DNA from: Gimesia chilikensis
GTDB lineage: Bacteria > Planctomycetota > Planctomycetia > Planctomycetales > Planctomycetaceae
Direction of reading: 5' to 3'
Length of the DNA stretch: 64,000 bases
Assembly: GCF_007744075.1 (NCBI RefSeq)
Contig: NZ_CP036266.1
Location: 3,705,748-3,769,747, forward strand
The notes under the pieces are model-generated. The model was given only the letters and a program-made list of their open reading frames with translations. It did no database searches and was not told the origin of the DNA. Shown here in pieces: positions 20,168 to 28,359 of this stretch (the stretch's first letter is position 1; each line of letters opens with the position of its first letter). The translations under genes and the position numbers were made by a program.

Positions 20168-21559
20168 ATGATTCCTTCCGATAATCTGAACCATATGTCC
20201 CGCCGCGATATCCTCCAGAAAGTGGGAGGCGGGTTCGGGATGCTGAGTCTGGCTGGAATGCTCTCTGCTGCCGATGCGGCTCCTTCCAGCGTGCTGGCAC
20301 AGACGCCCCACTTCAAGCCAAAGGCCAAACGGGTTATCTTTCTGTTTATGAGCGGCGGTCCTTCGCAGGTCGATACCTTTGACCCCAAGCCAATGCTGCA
20401 GAAGTTTGCGGGGCAGCGACCTAAAGAGGCCGACATCAGAACGGCTTCGAAAACCATGGGACTATTGCCCTCTCCCGTGAAATTCTTCAAGGCCGGTAAG
20501 TCGGGTATTCCGGTTGCCGAACATCTTTCCAAGACGGCGGAACACATCGACGATATGGCGATTATCCGTTCGATGCATACAGACTTCCCCAACCATGCGC
20601 CAGCCCTCTGTATGATGAACTTGGGAACATTGACCCCGACGCGTCCCAGTCTTGGATCCTGGCTGACTTATGGACTCGGATCTGAAAATCAAAATCTGCC
20701 GGGATTCATCGCTCTCTGCCCGGGTAAACCGGTGGTCGGCCCCAAACTGTGGGGAAGCGCGTTTCTGCCGGGTAAGCACCAGGCGACACACATCAACAAT
20801 AAAGATCTGACTCCGGAGAAAATGATTCCGTTTCTGAAGAACGATGTCCTTTCATCCAATGAGCAGAAGCGTCAGCTTGATCTGGTCCAGGCAATCAACA
20901 AACAGCATCTGCAGCCACGGGCCGGCGATAACGAACTGGAGACACGCATCAAATCAATGGAGATGGCGTACCGGATGCAGTTCGCAGCCACCGATGCTTT
21001 CGATATTTCCCGGGAACCGGAAAAACTGCAGGAAGCTTACGGGAAGAGTGAATTCTCCAAAGCCTGTCTGCTGGCGCGGCGTTTGAGTGAACGAGGCGTT
21101 CGATTCGTGCAGGTTTATTATGGAAACCGGCAGCCCTGGGATACGCACAGCAATCACGATAAGAGCAATGAGCGACTCTGTAAGGACATTGATCAGCCGG
21201 TCGCTCAGCTCATGACCGATTTGAAACAGCGTGGTCTGCTCGATGAAACCCTAATCGTCTGGGGCGGTGAATTCGGTCGAACCCCAACCGCCCAGGGTGG
21301 CATCAACGGTCGCGATCATAATCCGTACGGCTTCTGCATGTGGCTGGCGGGAGGCGGGATCAAAGGAGGCACCATTCATGGTGAATCCGATGATTTCGGA
21401 TTCCGCGCGATGCAGGATAAAGTCCACGTTCATGACCTCCATGCCACGATTCTGCACCTGATGGGCATCGACCATGAGCGACTGACCTATCACTATTCCG
21501 GTCGCAACTTCCGCCTGACCGATGTTGCCGGCGAAGTGGTACAGAATATCATCGCCTGA
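20168..21559 (+). CDS. DUF1501 domain protein, exported
   Basis: A 463-residue paralogue of the protein at 2839-4287. The leader contains SRRDILQKVGGGFGMLSLAG, a twin-arginine-like signal. Family landmarks are [68 protein letters not shown] and HVHDLHATILHLMGIDHERLT. It is the downstream partner of the cytochrome/DUF1553 gene. The pair is one of the defining gene arrangements of planctomycetes. No enzyme activity has been assigned from sequence. Confidence 0.9.
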   Translation: MIPSDNLNHMSRRDILQKVGGGFGMLSLAGMLSAADAAPSSVLAQTPHFKPKAKRVIFLFMSGGPSQVDTFDPKPMLQKFAGQRPKEADIRTASKTMGLLPSPVKFFKAGKSGIPVAEHLSKTAEHIDDMAIIRSMHTDFPNHAPALCMMNLGTLTPTRPSLGSWLTYGLGSENQNLPGFIALCPGKPVVGPKLWGSAFLPGKHQATHINNKDLTPEKMIPFLKNDVLSSNEQKRQLDLVQAINKQHLQPRAGDNELETRIKSMEMAYRMQFAATDAFDISREPEKLQEAYGKSEFSKACLLARRLSERGVRFVQVYYGNRQPWDTHSNHDKSNERLCKDIDQPVAQLMTDLKQRGLLDETLIVWGGEFGRTPTAQGGINGRDHNPYGFCMWLAGGGIKGGTIHGESDDFGFRAMQDKVHVHDLHATILHLMGIDHERLTYHYSGRNFRLTDVAGEVVQNIIA

Positions 21560-21598
21560 TCTTGCTGATTCCTGGATCAACGTCTGTAAATGCATGTA

Positions 21599-21622
21599 CG
21601 CTATCTATTTCCGTAGATAGCG
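21599..21622 (+). terminator. Stem-loop after the DUF1501 gene
   Basis: CGCTATCTA (21599-21607) pairs with TAGATAGCG (21614-21622) across a 6-nt loop. A T-rich stretch (CTTTTCTCTC) begins about 10 nt later, so it is not a textbook intrinsic terminator. It sits 40 bp past the stop and may still stop or stabilise the transcript. Confidence 0.4.
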
Positions 21623-21721
21623 CGGCTGCCGCTTTTCTCTCCTGTCACAATCATATATAATATCTCATCACGTCTTTGGTTCTCATTTTCCAGTCTGTGA
21701 CAGGCTGCTCAAGGATTTATT

Positions 21722-22417
21722 ATGTCGACGTCCAATCTGCCGGGTTCCTTCTCCATGGTGCCTCGGGGTAATATTCGCGAAGTGGTCGTCCAGAGAATTC
21801 TGGCTGCCGTCATTCGAGGCGAATTCCCTGTCGGTCACCGGATGGTAATCCAGAGTTTGGCAGAACAGTTTGGCGTCAGTGCAACCCCCGTCCGGGAAGC
21901 CCTCGTTGAGCTCGCTTCGATCGGTATCGTGGAAAATCTTCCCAACCGGGGTGCCGTGATGCGGGAATTCGGCGTTACGCAGATCCGGGAAATCTATCAG
22001 CTGCGTCGTATTCTGGAAGTCGAAGCCGTTCGGACCGCCTGCGGGAATATTGAACCCAGACAGCTCGCTGAACTGGCAGAACAGTTCGCTGCGATCGCGA
22101 AGGAGAAGCGGGATAATAACTGGTCTCAGAAAGCGATGTCGCTGGATATCCGACTGCATTCCCTGATAGCAGAACGTTGTGGCAGTACCCGCTTACAGGA
22201 TGAACTACGCCGCTATAACACCCTGGTTCAGGCGATCCGTGAAGTGGTCGATAATGAGAGCCAGGCGCAGGAAATTGCCTTAACCGATCACGAAGAGATC
22301 ATCGCCGCACTGCAGGCCAACGATTGTGATCTGGCGGCGGAAAAAATGGAACAGCACATTCGTCAGACCGCCTCCCTGGTAGAAACGCTGGTGCAGGAAC
22401 GCGAAGCGGCTAAGTAG
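21722..22417 (+). CDS. GntR-family regulator, FCD (FadR) subfamily
   Basis: A 231-residue DNA-binding regulator. The N-terminal winged helix-turn-helix (about residues 18-85) has VVQRILAAVIRGEFPVGHRM and ATPVREALVELASIGIVENL, the standard GntR pattern. The C-terminal FCD domain (about 95-220) is all-helical and carries the metal/ligand site residues expected around DIRLHSLIAERCG and a late histidine pair (DHEEIIAAL). Such regulators sense carboxylic or sugar acids. The target may be the preceding cytochrome/DUF1501 pair or genes elsewhere. AAGGA precedes the ATG. Confidence 0.88.
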   Translation: MSTSNLPGSFSMVPRGNIREVVVQRILAAVIRGEFPVGHRMVIQSLAEQFGVSATPVREALVELASIGIVENLPNRGAVMREFGVTQIREIYQLRRILEVEAVRTACGNIEPRQLAELAEQFAAIAKEKRDNNWSQKAMSLDIRLHSLIAERCGSTRLQDELRRYNTLVQAIREVVDNESQAQEIALTDHEEIIAALQANDCDLAAEKMEQHIRQTASLVETLVQEREAAK

Positions 22418-22720
22418 CTTCCATCTCGACTCTCTGTTTGCCAGCCTGCCCTGATAGGAAGCAGACTCTCTTTTCAATTCTTCAAAATTCTCGCTGAAAT
22501 AAGCGAACTTTTCTGCTGATCAGACGTCTTTGTAGTTAGTAGAACACAACAGAAGGACATTCCTTAAAACTTGACTACAGGTATCGATGTGAATTTTTCA
22601 GAACAGACCTCACTTACAGAACGGAAAGACCATCATGGGATTTCGGGAAGCGATTCCGAAACCAGTCTCCCGTTACGTACCTGACACCAGAGGATCTGTC
22701 TGCATCGATTTAAATCATCT
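22418..22720 (+). other. Region before the tRNA array, possible small RNA
   Basis: No convincing gene is seen. A TTGACT at 22570-22575 could be a -35 element. From about 22630 the sequence can fold locally: TTTCGG pairs with CCGAAA near 22643-22661. The stretch ends in the strong terminator at 22721-22756. A short transcript of about 150 nt ending there would be a plausible small RNA or leader. A short frame starting at 22634 runs through the terminator and is not believed. Confidence 0.3.
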
Positions 22721-22756
22721 AAGACCTGGTGTTCAACGGAACTCAGGTCTTTTTTT
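22721..22756 (+). terminator. Intrinsic terminator upstream of the tRNA array
   Basis: AAGACCTG (22721-22728) pairs with CAGGTCTT (22744-22751), and a run of Ts follows to 22756. It lies only 5 bp before the first tRNA. It therefore ends a transcript coming from the left, and the array must have its own promoter within or after this point or rely on read-through. Confidence 0.75.
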
Positions 22757-22760
22757 ACAG

Positions 22761-22832
22761 GGATCGGTAGCTGAGATGGTTTAGCGGCGATCTGAAGAAT
22801 CGCAGACGAGGATTCGAGCACCTCCCGATCCA
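22761..22832 (+). tRNA. tRNA-Phe (GAA), atypical
   Basis: Acceptor GGATCGG pairs with CCGATCC; D-stem GCTG/TAGC; anticodon stem GCGAT/ATCGC with loop CTGAAGA, giving anticodon GAA. The variable loop is only 4 nt, and the T-stem GAGGA/ACCTC has an A-A mismatch at the pair (53-61) closing the T-loop, which is almost always G-C. The discriminator is A; CCA is not encoded. It may be a weakened or accessory tRNA. Confidence 0.7.
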
Positions 22833-22852
22833 CTTAACAGAGTTACAATTAC

Positions 22853-22925
22853 GCCCCGTTCGTCTAATGGCCAGGATACCGATCTCTCATGTCGGAGACG
22901 CTGGGTTCAATTCCCGCACGGGGTA
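22853..22925 (+). tRNA. tRNA-Glu (CTC)
   Basis: Acceptor GCCCCGT pairs with ACGGGGT (one G-T pair). The D-arm TCGTCTAATGGCCAGGA is typical of tRNA-Glu. The anticodon stem CCGAT/GTCGG encloses loop CTCTCAT, giving anticodon CTC. The T-stem CTGGG/CCCGC has a C-C mismatch at its base. The gene starts 20 bp after tRNA-Phe. Confidence 0.8.
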
Positions 22926-22945
22926 TTTCAAAAACAGAATAACCA

Positions 22946-23030
22946 GGAAGTCATCCGGCTGGATGAGGGCCCTGTCTTGAAAACAGGTGGTGTCTTGTGG
23001 CATTTGTGGGTTCGAGTCCCACGGCTTCCG
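22946..23030 (+). tRNA. tRNA-Ser (TGA)
   Basis: An 85-nt class II tRNA. Acceptor GGAAGTC pairs with GGCTTCC; anticodon stem CCTGT/ACAGG with loop CTTGAAA, anticodon TGA. A long variable arm (about 18 nt) is followed by a perfect T-stem GTGGG/CCCAC. The D-arm has G where A14 is normally found. Discriminator G, as usual for serine. Confidence 0.85.
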
Positions 23031-23104
23031 CTCGAAATTTAAGAGATGCCGAACGTCTCCGCCGAGTCGGTAAAACGTTCGTGCATCGACACAAACTGGA
23101 AAAC

Positions 23105-23189
23105 GGAAGGTAGCCGGATACGGTTTGCCGGACCGCACTGCTAATGCGTGTGCCTGCCAGGCGTGTGGGTTCGAATCCCATGCCTTCCG
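23105..23189 (+). tRNA. tRNA-Ser (GCT)
   Basis: An 85-nt class II tRNA. Acceptor GGAAGGT pairs with GCCTTCC (one T-G pair). The anticodon stem CCGCA/TGCGT has a C-T mismatch at its top, and loop CTGCTAA gives anticodon GCT. The long variable arm GTGCCTGCCAGGC forms its own hairpin. The T-stem GTGGG/CCCAT is closed. It lies 74 bp after tRNA-Ser(TGA), while the other gaps are 20-21 bp. Confidence 0.82.
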
Positions 23190-23210
23190 CTTTGGACTGA
23201 AATCCGATAT

Positions 23211-23284
23211 GGTGTTCGTAGTGTAATGGTTTGCACGTAACACTGTGAATGTTAAGGTGGTGGGTTCGACTCCCCTCGAACACC
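23211..23284 (+). tRNA. tRNA-His (GTG)
   Basis: The extra G at 23211 is the expected G-1, pairing with discriminator C at 23284. The acceptor GTGTTCG/CGAACAC is perfect. The anticodon stem TAACA/TGTTA encloses loop CTGTGAA, anticodon GTG. The T-stem GTGGG/CCCCT has a T-C mismatch. It is the last tRNA before the HNH gene. Confidence 0.85.
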
Positions 23285-23318
23285 CTTCTCACGACTGTTA
23301 AATGCAGGAATTAGAATC

Positions 23319-23915
23319 ATGGTGTCCTCAACGCTGCAGCGGCCTACGCTGATCCTGAACCGAAACTGGCAGCCTGTCGGCATTACGACGGTAGCCCGGG
23401 CTGTGGTCAAAATCTGGAATGAGACAGCCCGCGTGGTTGACCCTGCAGATTACCAGACTTATTCCTGGGCTGATTGGGCAGCGCTCCGACCAGCTGAGGA
23501 TGAACTGGTAATTCACAGCAGTCATGATCGATTCCGCGTTCCTGAAGTGATTACGCTGCTGAAGTATGACCGTGTTCCCCGGAACGTGGTGACCTTCAGT
23601 CGGCGGAACGTCTTCAAGCGTGACCGGTTTACCTGTCAGTATTGCGGTTGTCAGCCCGGTAGCGAAGAGCTGACGATCGACCACGTTCTCCCACGCTCTC
23701 AGGGGGGCGAAACGTCTTGGGAGAACTGCGTGCTGGCCTGTGTTGAGTGCAACTCACACAAAGCGGCTCGTACTCCAGGGCAGGCGAACATGCAGCTGCT
23801 GAAAGAACCGGTTCGTCCCAAGTGGAAACCGTTCTATGCACTGCAGAATATTCAGGTCGACAGCTGGTCTCGCTTTATCAGCGAGAACTACTGGAATGTC
23901 GAGCTGGAACGATAG
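23319..23915 (+). CDS. HNH endonuclease
   Basis: A 198-residue protein. The first 90 residues form a conserved N-terminal part with LILNRNWQPVGITTVARAV, found in a group of stand-alone HNH proteins common in planctomycetes and cyanobacteria. The HNH domain (about residues 100-160) has CQYCG, IDHVLPRSQGG with the catalytic His, WENCVLACVECN and the final SHKAAR. Two CxxC pairs bind zinc. The gene begins 34 bp after tRNA-His and is closed by a strong bidirectional terminator. Whether it is linked in function to the tRNA array is unknown. Confidence 0.85.
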   Translation: MVSSTLQRPTLILNRNWQPVGITTVARAVVKIWNETARVVDPADYQTYSWADWAALRPAEDELVIHSSHDRFRVPEVITLLKYDRVPRNVVTFSRRNVFKRDRFTCQYCGCQPGSEELTIDHVLPRSQGGETSWENCVLACVECNSHKAARTPGQANMQLLKEPVRPKWKPFYALQNIQVDSWSRFISENYWNVELER

Positions 23916-23926
23916 CTTGTTAAATG

Positions 23927-23960
23927 AGTGCTCCTGATCTGGTATCAGGAGCACTTTTTT
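23927..23960. terminator. Bidirectional intrinsic terminator
   Basis: GTGCTCCTGAT (23928-23938) pairs perfectly with ATCAGGAGCAC (23944-23954) over a 5-nt loop and is followed by six Ts. It sits between the convergent HNH gene and DUF11-repeat gene and can serve both strands. Confidence 0.9.
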
Positions 23961-23962
23961 CG

Positions 23963-26797
23963 TTACTGCAGCTTGTCCAGAATCGGAATCGCTTCTTCCT
24001 GGTTCAGCGGTTTTTCCATCTGCTGAGACTGAACCGTCACCAGTACACGGGCATCCCCTTTGTTTCTGGCTGCCAGTGTCAGTTCGAAATCAAGTGACTG
24101 CTGCGGTGCGAGTACCTGGGCACTTTCGAAGATTACGAAAGAACCAGCCTGCTTGTAACGTGCAGGACCTTTCGCAGACACGAAAACCATCTCTCGAGGG
24201 ATTTTCACGCGGAATTCAACGTTGTTGGCCGGGGCACTCCCCTGATTCACCAACTGTACCTGCAGCGACATTTTCTCGCCGACTTCCAGGGGCCCTTTCA
24301 GTTCGCTCGTTTCCACTTTGAGCAGAGGCTGACCAATCACATTTACTTCGGATTGCAGATTCGCCGAGAACTTACTGTTGTTTCCAGTCACAACCTGCAC
24401 GGTACTGACTTTCTTACCAACCTCGGTCGGTTCAAGTTCAATATTCAGAACCTGCTGCATACCCCCTGCCAGCTCAGCAATGTCCCACTGGACGACTCTG
24501 CGGACAGGATCAAACTTACCATTGCCGGACGCGGAGACAAACTTCATCCCCGGAGGAATTGATTCAAAGATCGAAATGTTCTTGATCGTCTGCTCGGTAT
24601 TATTCGTAATTGCGTTTTCATAGGCACCGGAACGTCCGAGATAGCGGTTTTTCGGCCCCTTACGGGTAATCAGAAACTCTTCGCTGGTTCCGATCACTTT
24701 AAGGGGAACCGCAGTCTCCGCCTTGAGATTGCCGTCGCCAACGACACTCGAGATGTTCTTACCGGCTCCCGGTTTAATCGCTTTCAGTTGCAACTGGACT
24801 TCTCTCGTCTCGCCAGCAGGAATCAATCCTACGTGGTATTCCAGGTCGTCGCCTCCCGGATGGGAGAACTGAGGGGGAATAAGGCTGCGGACATACACAT
24901 TCTTGGCATCTCCGGAACCGGTGTTCGTAATCGTGTAATTGACGACGGTGATTTCACCTGGTTTGACTGCCGAGGGTTGATCGGATTTGATGCTCAACTG
25001 GGGAGAAGTAATCTTGGTTTCCGAAGCGACTTCGGTGACGAAGTTCACGGTCGCGACACTGCCGATCTGGCCGGGCTGCTCGGGAATGACCCGGATTGAG
25101 ATCTTTTTCTCTTCACCAGGGCCCATTGCCCCCAGTCGCCAGATAATACGATCATTGATCTGCTCTGCTCGGGGAATGGTGCCGGTCAATTTCGCTCCCG
25201 CAGGAATCTTATCTTCGACAACGACTTCCCGGGCAGAAGTCGTACCGCTGTTTTTGACCAGCACGTGGTAGATAAACGGTTGCCCCAGAACAGCCTCTGG
25301 TGGAGCGACCTTTTGAATCGTCATTTTGGGAGACTGAATCTTCTGCTGCATGTTCAGCTTGGCCGGTTCCTCTGGCTGCGGCTGACTGCCTTCGACCAGG
25401 TTGAGTGGCTTGGCACCTGATGCAGGAGCGATTTCGATCGGCTGCGGAGTGGCAGCTTCCATTTTCTCCGTCGGATTTCCTTCAGGAGCAAACAGTGATG
25501 GTTCCTGTGGATTATCTTCCGGCTGACGTTTTTTGATGACAACAACATCGGGTTCCGTCGGTTCCTGAACAGCAGGACGCGCTGGTTCCTCGAGTGCCTT
25601 CGGCTTCATCTGTGGAGACGGATTGATACTGAATGCCGGCTCGGCGGGAGCAGGCTCGGGTTCTTTGACTGGTTGCAGTTCAAATTCTGGTTTGGTGGGC
25701 TCCTCTCCGGCCGTTTTCAGTTCCGGCTGAGGCTCGGGAGCTTTCATTTGAGGTTCGTTACCGAATGGATTGAAATCCGTCTCTACTTTGGGAGTTTCCG
25801 GAATGGTAGCAGGTTTGACCGGCTGTGGTGCGGGCTCATTCGTCTGCTTAGCCTCGGGTGTAGTCATGAATGGATTAGAATCGACGGCGGGAGTTTCCGG
25901 GGGCGGCTCTGTTTTCAATTCGAATGGAGACGCATTGGTTTCCAGTTTCATCGCCGGCGATTCGTCGGCGGGCAGCGGTTTCTGCTGTGCGGCTGGTTCC
26001 GGAACGGGGCCCAGACCAAATGGTTCGGGTTGCGGTTCTGCAGCCGCCGGTTCAGGTGTCATTTCCGGTTTGGATTGTGCGGGAACGGCATCAAACGGAT
26101 TGGAAGAGTCTAACTCGGTCACGAGTGTTTCGCGCGGGGGGACTTCGGTTTTGGGAGCTTTCTCTTCCACTGGTGCGGGGCTGGGCATCGCGGGGCCGAA
26201 TTGAGGACCCGCGTTGAAATCGAGCTCCGCCACAGGTTTCGGTGTTGGTTGCTTTTCAACTGAAGCAGCTGGTTCGGGCTGGGGAGTTCGGGAAAATGGA
26301 TTCAAGCCTGGTTCAGGCGTCGCTTCTGCGGGAGTTTCGCGGAAGTCCAGTCCCTTGCTGGCAGGCATCAACGCTGCCTGATTGTCCGGTTCGAATTCAC
26401 TGGGAGTCGCATTCGGAGCCTCGAAAACAGCGTTTTCATTTTCCCCTGTATCGCTACCCGCGGTTTCGTTGCCCGCAGTCAGTTTAATTTTGGGGCGCGG
26501 CGTTTTGATGTTGGGAGCAAAGGGGAGCTCCGGCTGTTTCTTTTCATCAACCTTCAACGGTTGTGCATTAAGGGCTGCCAGTTCGGAGAGTTCTGCAGGG
26601 ACCTGGCCTGAAGGAATGGTACCAGACTCCGGTTCTGCTTCTGTGACAGAAACCGTTTCCCCTTCCAGCAACGCATGCTGCTCGATCTGGTTCTCGTTGC
26701 TGGTGGACTGAATGCCTTTTTGAGCCTGAAGAAACATCAGTACCCCGAGACCAACGACTCCGGTCACGGCGACGAGTTTGATCGCTACATTCGACAT
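23963..26797 (-). CDS. Large membrane-anchored protein with DUF11/CARDB-like repeats
   Basis: A 944-residue protein. An N-terminal membrane segment (about residues 7-26) is followed by a long Pro/Glu-rich, low-complexity region (about 60-480) built of short motifs such as PEPAAAEPQPEP. Four Ig-like repeats of the DUF11/CARDB type follow at about 500-600, 605-700, 710-820 and 825-935. Each has a pattern like NSGTTSAREVVVEDKIP or NQGSAPANNVEFRVKIP. The repeats are typical of surface or cell-wall-associated proteins. A role in the planctomycete envelope is inferred. A good Shine-Dalgarno (GGAAGGGAG) precedes the ATG. Confidence 0.8.
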   Translation of the reverse strand: MSNVAIKLVAVTGVVGLGVLMFLQAQKGIQSTSNENQIEQHALLEGETVSVTEAEPESGTIPSGQVPAELSELAALNAQPLKVDEKKQPELPFAPNIKTPRPKIKLTAGNETAGSDTGENENAVFEAPNATPSEFEPDNQAALMPASKGLDFRETPAEATPEPGLNPFSRTPQPEPAASVEKQPTPKPVAELDFNAGPQFGPAMPSPAPVEEKAPKTEVPPRETLVTELDSSNPFDAVPAQSKPEMTPEPAAAEPQPEPFGLGPVPEPAAQQKPLPADESPAMKLETNASPFELKTEPPPETPAVDSNPFMTTPEAKQTNEPAPQPVKPATIPETPKVETDFNPFGNEPQMKAPEPQPELKTAGEEPTKPEFELQPVKEPEPAPAEPAFSINPSPQMKPKALEEPARPAVQEPTEPDVVVIKKRQPEDNPQEPSLFAPEGNPTEKMEAATPQPIEIAPASGAKPLNLVEGSQPQPEEPAKLNMQQKIQSPKMTIQKVAPPEAVLGQPFIYHVLVKNSGTTSAREVVVEDKIPAGAKLTGTIPRAEQINDRIIWRLGAMGPGEEKKISIRVIPEQPGQIGSVATVNFVTEVASETKITSPQLSIKSDQPSAVKPGEITVVNYTITNTGSGDAKNVYVRSLIPPQFSHPGGDDLEYHVGLIPAGETREVQLQLKAIKPGAGKNISSVVGDGNLKAETAVPLKVIGTSEEFLITRKGPKNRYLGRSGAYENAITNNTEQTIKNISIFESIPPGMKFVSASGNGKFDPVRRVVQWDIAELAGGMQQVLNIELEPTEVGKKVSTVQVVTGNNSKFSANLQSEVNVIGQPLLKVETSELKGPLEVGEKMSLQVQLVNQGSAPANNVEFRVKIPREMVFVSAKGPARYKQAGSFVIFESAQVLAPQQSLDFELTLAARNKGDARVLVTVQSQQMEKPLNQEEAIPILDKLQ

Positions 26798-27069
26798 GGG
26801 ACTCCCTTCCCGCTGAAGAAGCTCTTAAATAAAACAGATTAAACCAATCACGATCGTCAGATTAAGTGAATCTGTCCTCTCCACAGAGACTCGATTTCTC
26901 TGCCGGGCAACACGGTTTTGTGGCTGTAAAAACACCTTGCACCACATGTTGCGTGGGTTTCATAGCAAAAATTACAATTTGAGGGAAGAGAATATTCAGA
27001 AAAATTTACGTATCTGCTTGTAAAAAGCCACGATACAGCAGCGATACCAGACCGCAAAAATTTTGAATA

Positions 27070-27999
27070 TTACTCGGACTGCGGTGGTTCGGTATCAAAA
27101 TCGAACCATTTCATGGCACTACTCATTGGTTCAATTCGCAGAACGACATAGCCGTCCTGGAAAATCCGCACAGTACCGGTAGATTCAGAAACCGCGATGG
27201 CAATCGCGCCGGTTTCCTTGGAAATCGCTGCAGCAGCCCAATGCCGGGATCCCAGTCCCTTAGAGAGCGTCAGGCCTTCCGCAGATGCATTCAGAATCCG
27301 CCCTGCCGACTGGACGACTCCGTCTGAGCTGATAATAAAGGCACCGTCGATCTGGGCCAGTTCCTTCATGCTCTCCTTGACACGCGGGTTGTTGACCATG
27401 CGGTCCTTCTGGGAGTAGCCTTTGAACGGGTCGTGAACCTGTTCGTGTGAAAGCGACAGGACTTTGCGGTGGTTCCCCACTACAAATAAAGCACCAACCG
27501 GCTTCCCTTCGCGTCCTTCGCGTCCGATCTCCACTGCCAGGTCCACCACGGCTCGCAGAGTCTGCAGAGGAACCTTGGTCTCCAGACGCTGCAGATCGCG
27601 AGAGGTCAGCTTGGCCAGGTGATCTGCCAGGCTGACGATGCTCAGTGAATCCGCGTGCTCCCGTTCAAAGCCGGCATACAGCGCGATAATCCGGTCGCCC
27701 GATGCGAGAATCTCGTCGGCAATTGCTTCCAAAATGGCCTGGCTGATCTGTACCTGACGCGTCTGGGGTTCGTGGATCAGCGGAACCAGGGCAATCCCGT
27801 CTTCCTGGGCGGCGCGTTGAACGTCCGGTTTATCGGAAGAGACTACCAGCCTTAATTTCCCGAGAGATTTGCTGATCTCCAGGAAGTCATAAGGAATATC
27901 TGCTAACAGGAAGACGACATCAATCTCACAATCACTGGCTAATCGTTTAGCTGCTTTTAATAAGCTCGTTAATTGTGGGGATAAGTCAACCCGTTTCAT
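27070..27999 (-). CDS. dacZ: Diadenylate cyclase (DacZ/CdaZ-like), makes c-di-AMP
   Basis: A 309-residue protein with a C-terminal DAC domain (about residues 140-290) and an N-terminal part (about 10-120) resembling the pyruvate-kinase C-terminal fold that accompanies archaeal DacZ. DAC signatures are DGAFIISSDG (DGA at 218-220) and GLGSRHWAAAAIS (RHW at 252-254, where RHR is most common), followed by SESTGTVRIF. The enzyme condenses two ATP into cyclic di-AMP, a messenger controlling potassium and osmolyte uptake. The domain layout rather than DisA or CdaA membrane types argues for the Z class. KtrA and KtrB genes lie 7-8 kb away. A 360-bp leader precedes the gene; no known c-di-AMP riboswitch was recognised in it. 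Confidence 0.8.
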   Translation of the reverse strand: MKRVDLSPQLTSLLKAAKRLASDCEIDVVFLLADIPYDFLEISKSLGKLRLVVSSDKPDVQRAAQEDGIALVPLIHEPQTRQVQISQAILEAIADEILASGDRIIALYAGFEREHADSLSIVSLADHLAKLTSRDLQRLETKVPLQTLRAVVDLAVEIGREGREGKPVGALFVVGNHRKVLSLSHEQVHDPFKGYSQKDRMVNNPRVKESMKELAQIDGAFIISSDGVVQSAGRILNASAEGLTLSKGLGSRHWAAAAISKETGAIAIAVSESTGTVRIFQDGYVVLRIEPMSSAMKWFDFDTEPPQSE

Positions 28000-28359
28000 T
28001 TCCGGTCTCGATAGAAGCAGTGGCAGTGAATACTCAGTGTGGATCGCGATCGTGCCAGTTCAGGTAGACAACCATGAGCTCAACAGAGACTGCAGCATCG
28101 ACGACACGAAGAGAGCAGGAAATCGAGGGTGTTCAGTTTCTGTTCACATCGGTGTGGTGTGGCCAGTTGGCTACGCGAAATGGATGACTGCAGGGGCTTG
28201 CGTACCTTAGCGGCGAATTCTAAGTGTAAAATAATTGCTGTCAGCGTCAACACATAAGTGCTTGTCTCCCCTTAAAAAAAGTGAGACAAGCACTGACTTT
28301 TGAGTGTTGTCGACAGATCGCCTGTCGGCCGGGCCCAAATATCGGCTTCTGCTGATCAA
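28000..28359. other. Long leader upstream of dacZ with two hairpins
   Basis: No gene is seen in this 360-bp stretch between two minus-strand genes. It contains a 12-bp perfect inverted repeat (AGTGCTTGTCTC at 28257-28268 and its complement at 28283-28294) whose loop holds a poly-A/T run. It also holds a smaller hairpin with CGACAG/CTGTCG near 28310-28326. Either could be part of termination of the upstream gene or of a regulatory leader for dacZ. Confidence 0.45.
28257..28294. repeat. 12-bp perfect inverted repeat
   Basis: AGTGCTTGTCTC pairs with GAGACAAGCACT over a 14-nt loop that includes seven As. It sits 66-103 bp after the stop of the secreted protein gene and 258 bp before dacZ. It could be a terminator-like hairpin or an operator. 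Confidence 0.6.

Noticed and set aside
22634-22786. A short plus-strand frame starting with ATG after GGAAAG
   Set aside because: It runs through the terminator at 22721-22756 and into tRNA-Phe, so it is unlikely to be a gene.
28000-28359. A c-di-AMP riboswitch before dacZ
   Set aside because: None of the conserved ydaO/yuaA elements that I know were recognisable; only simple hairpins are present.
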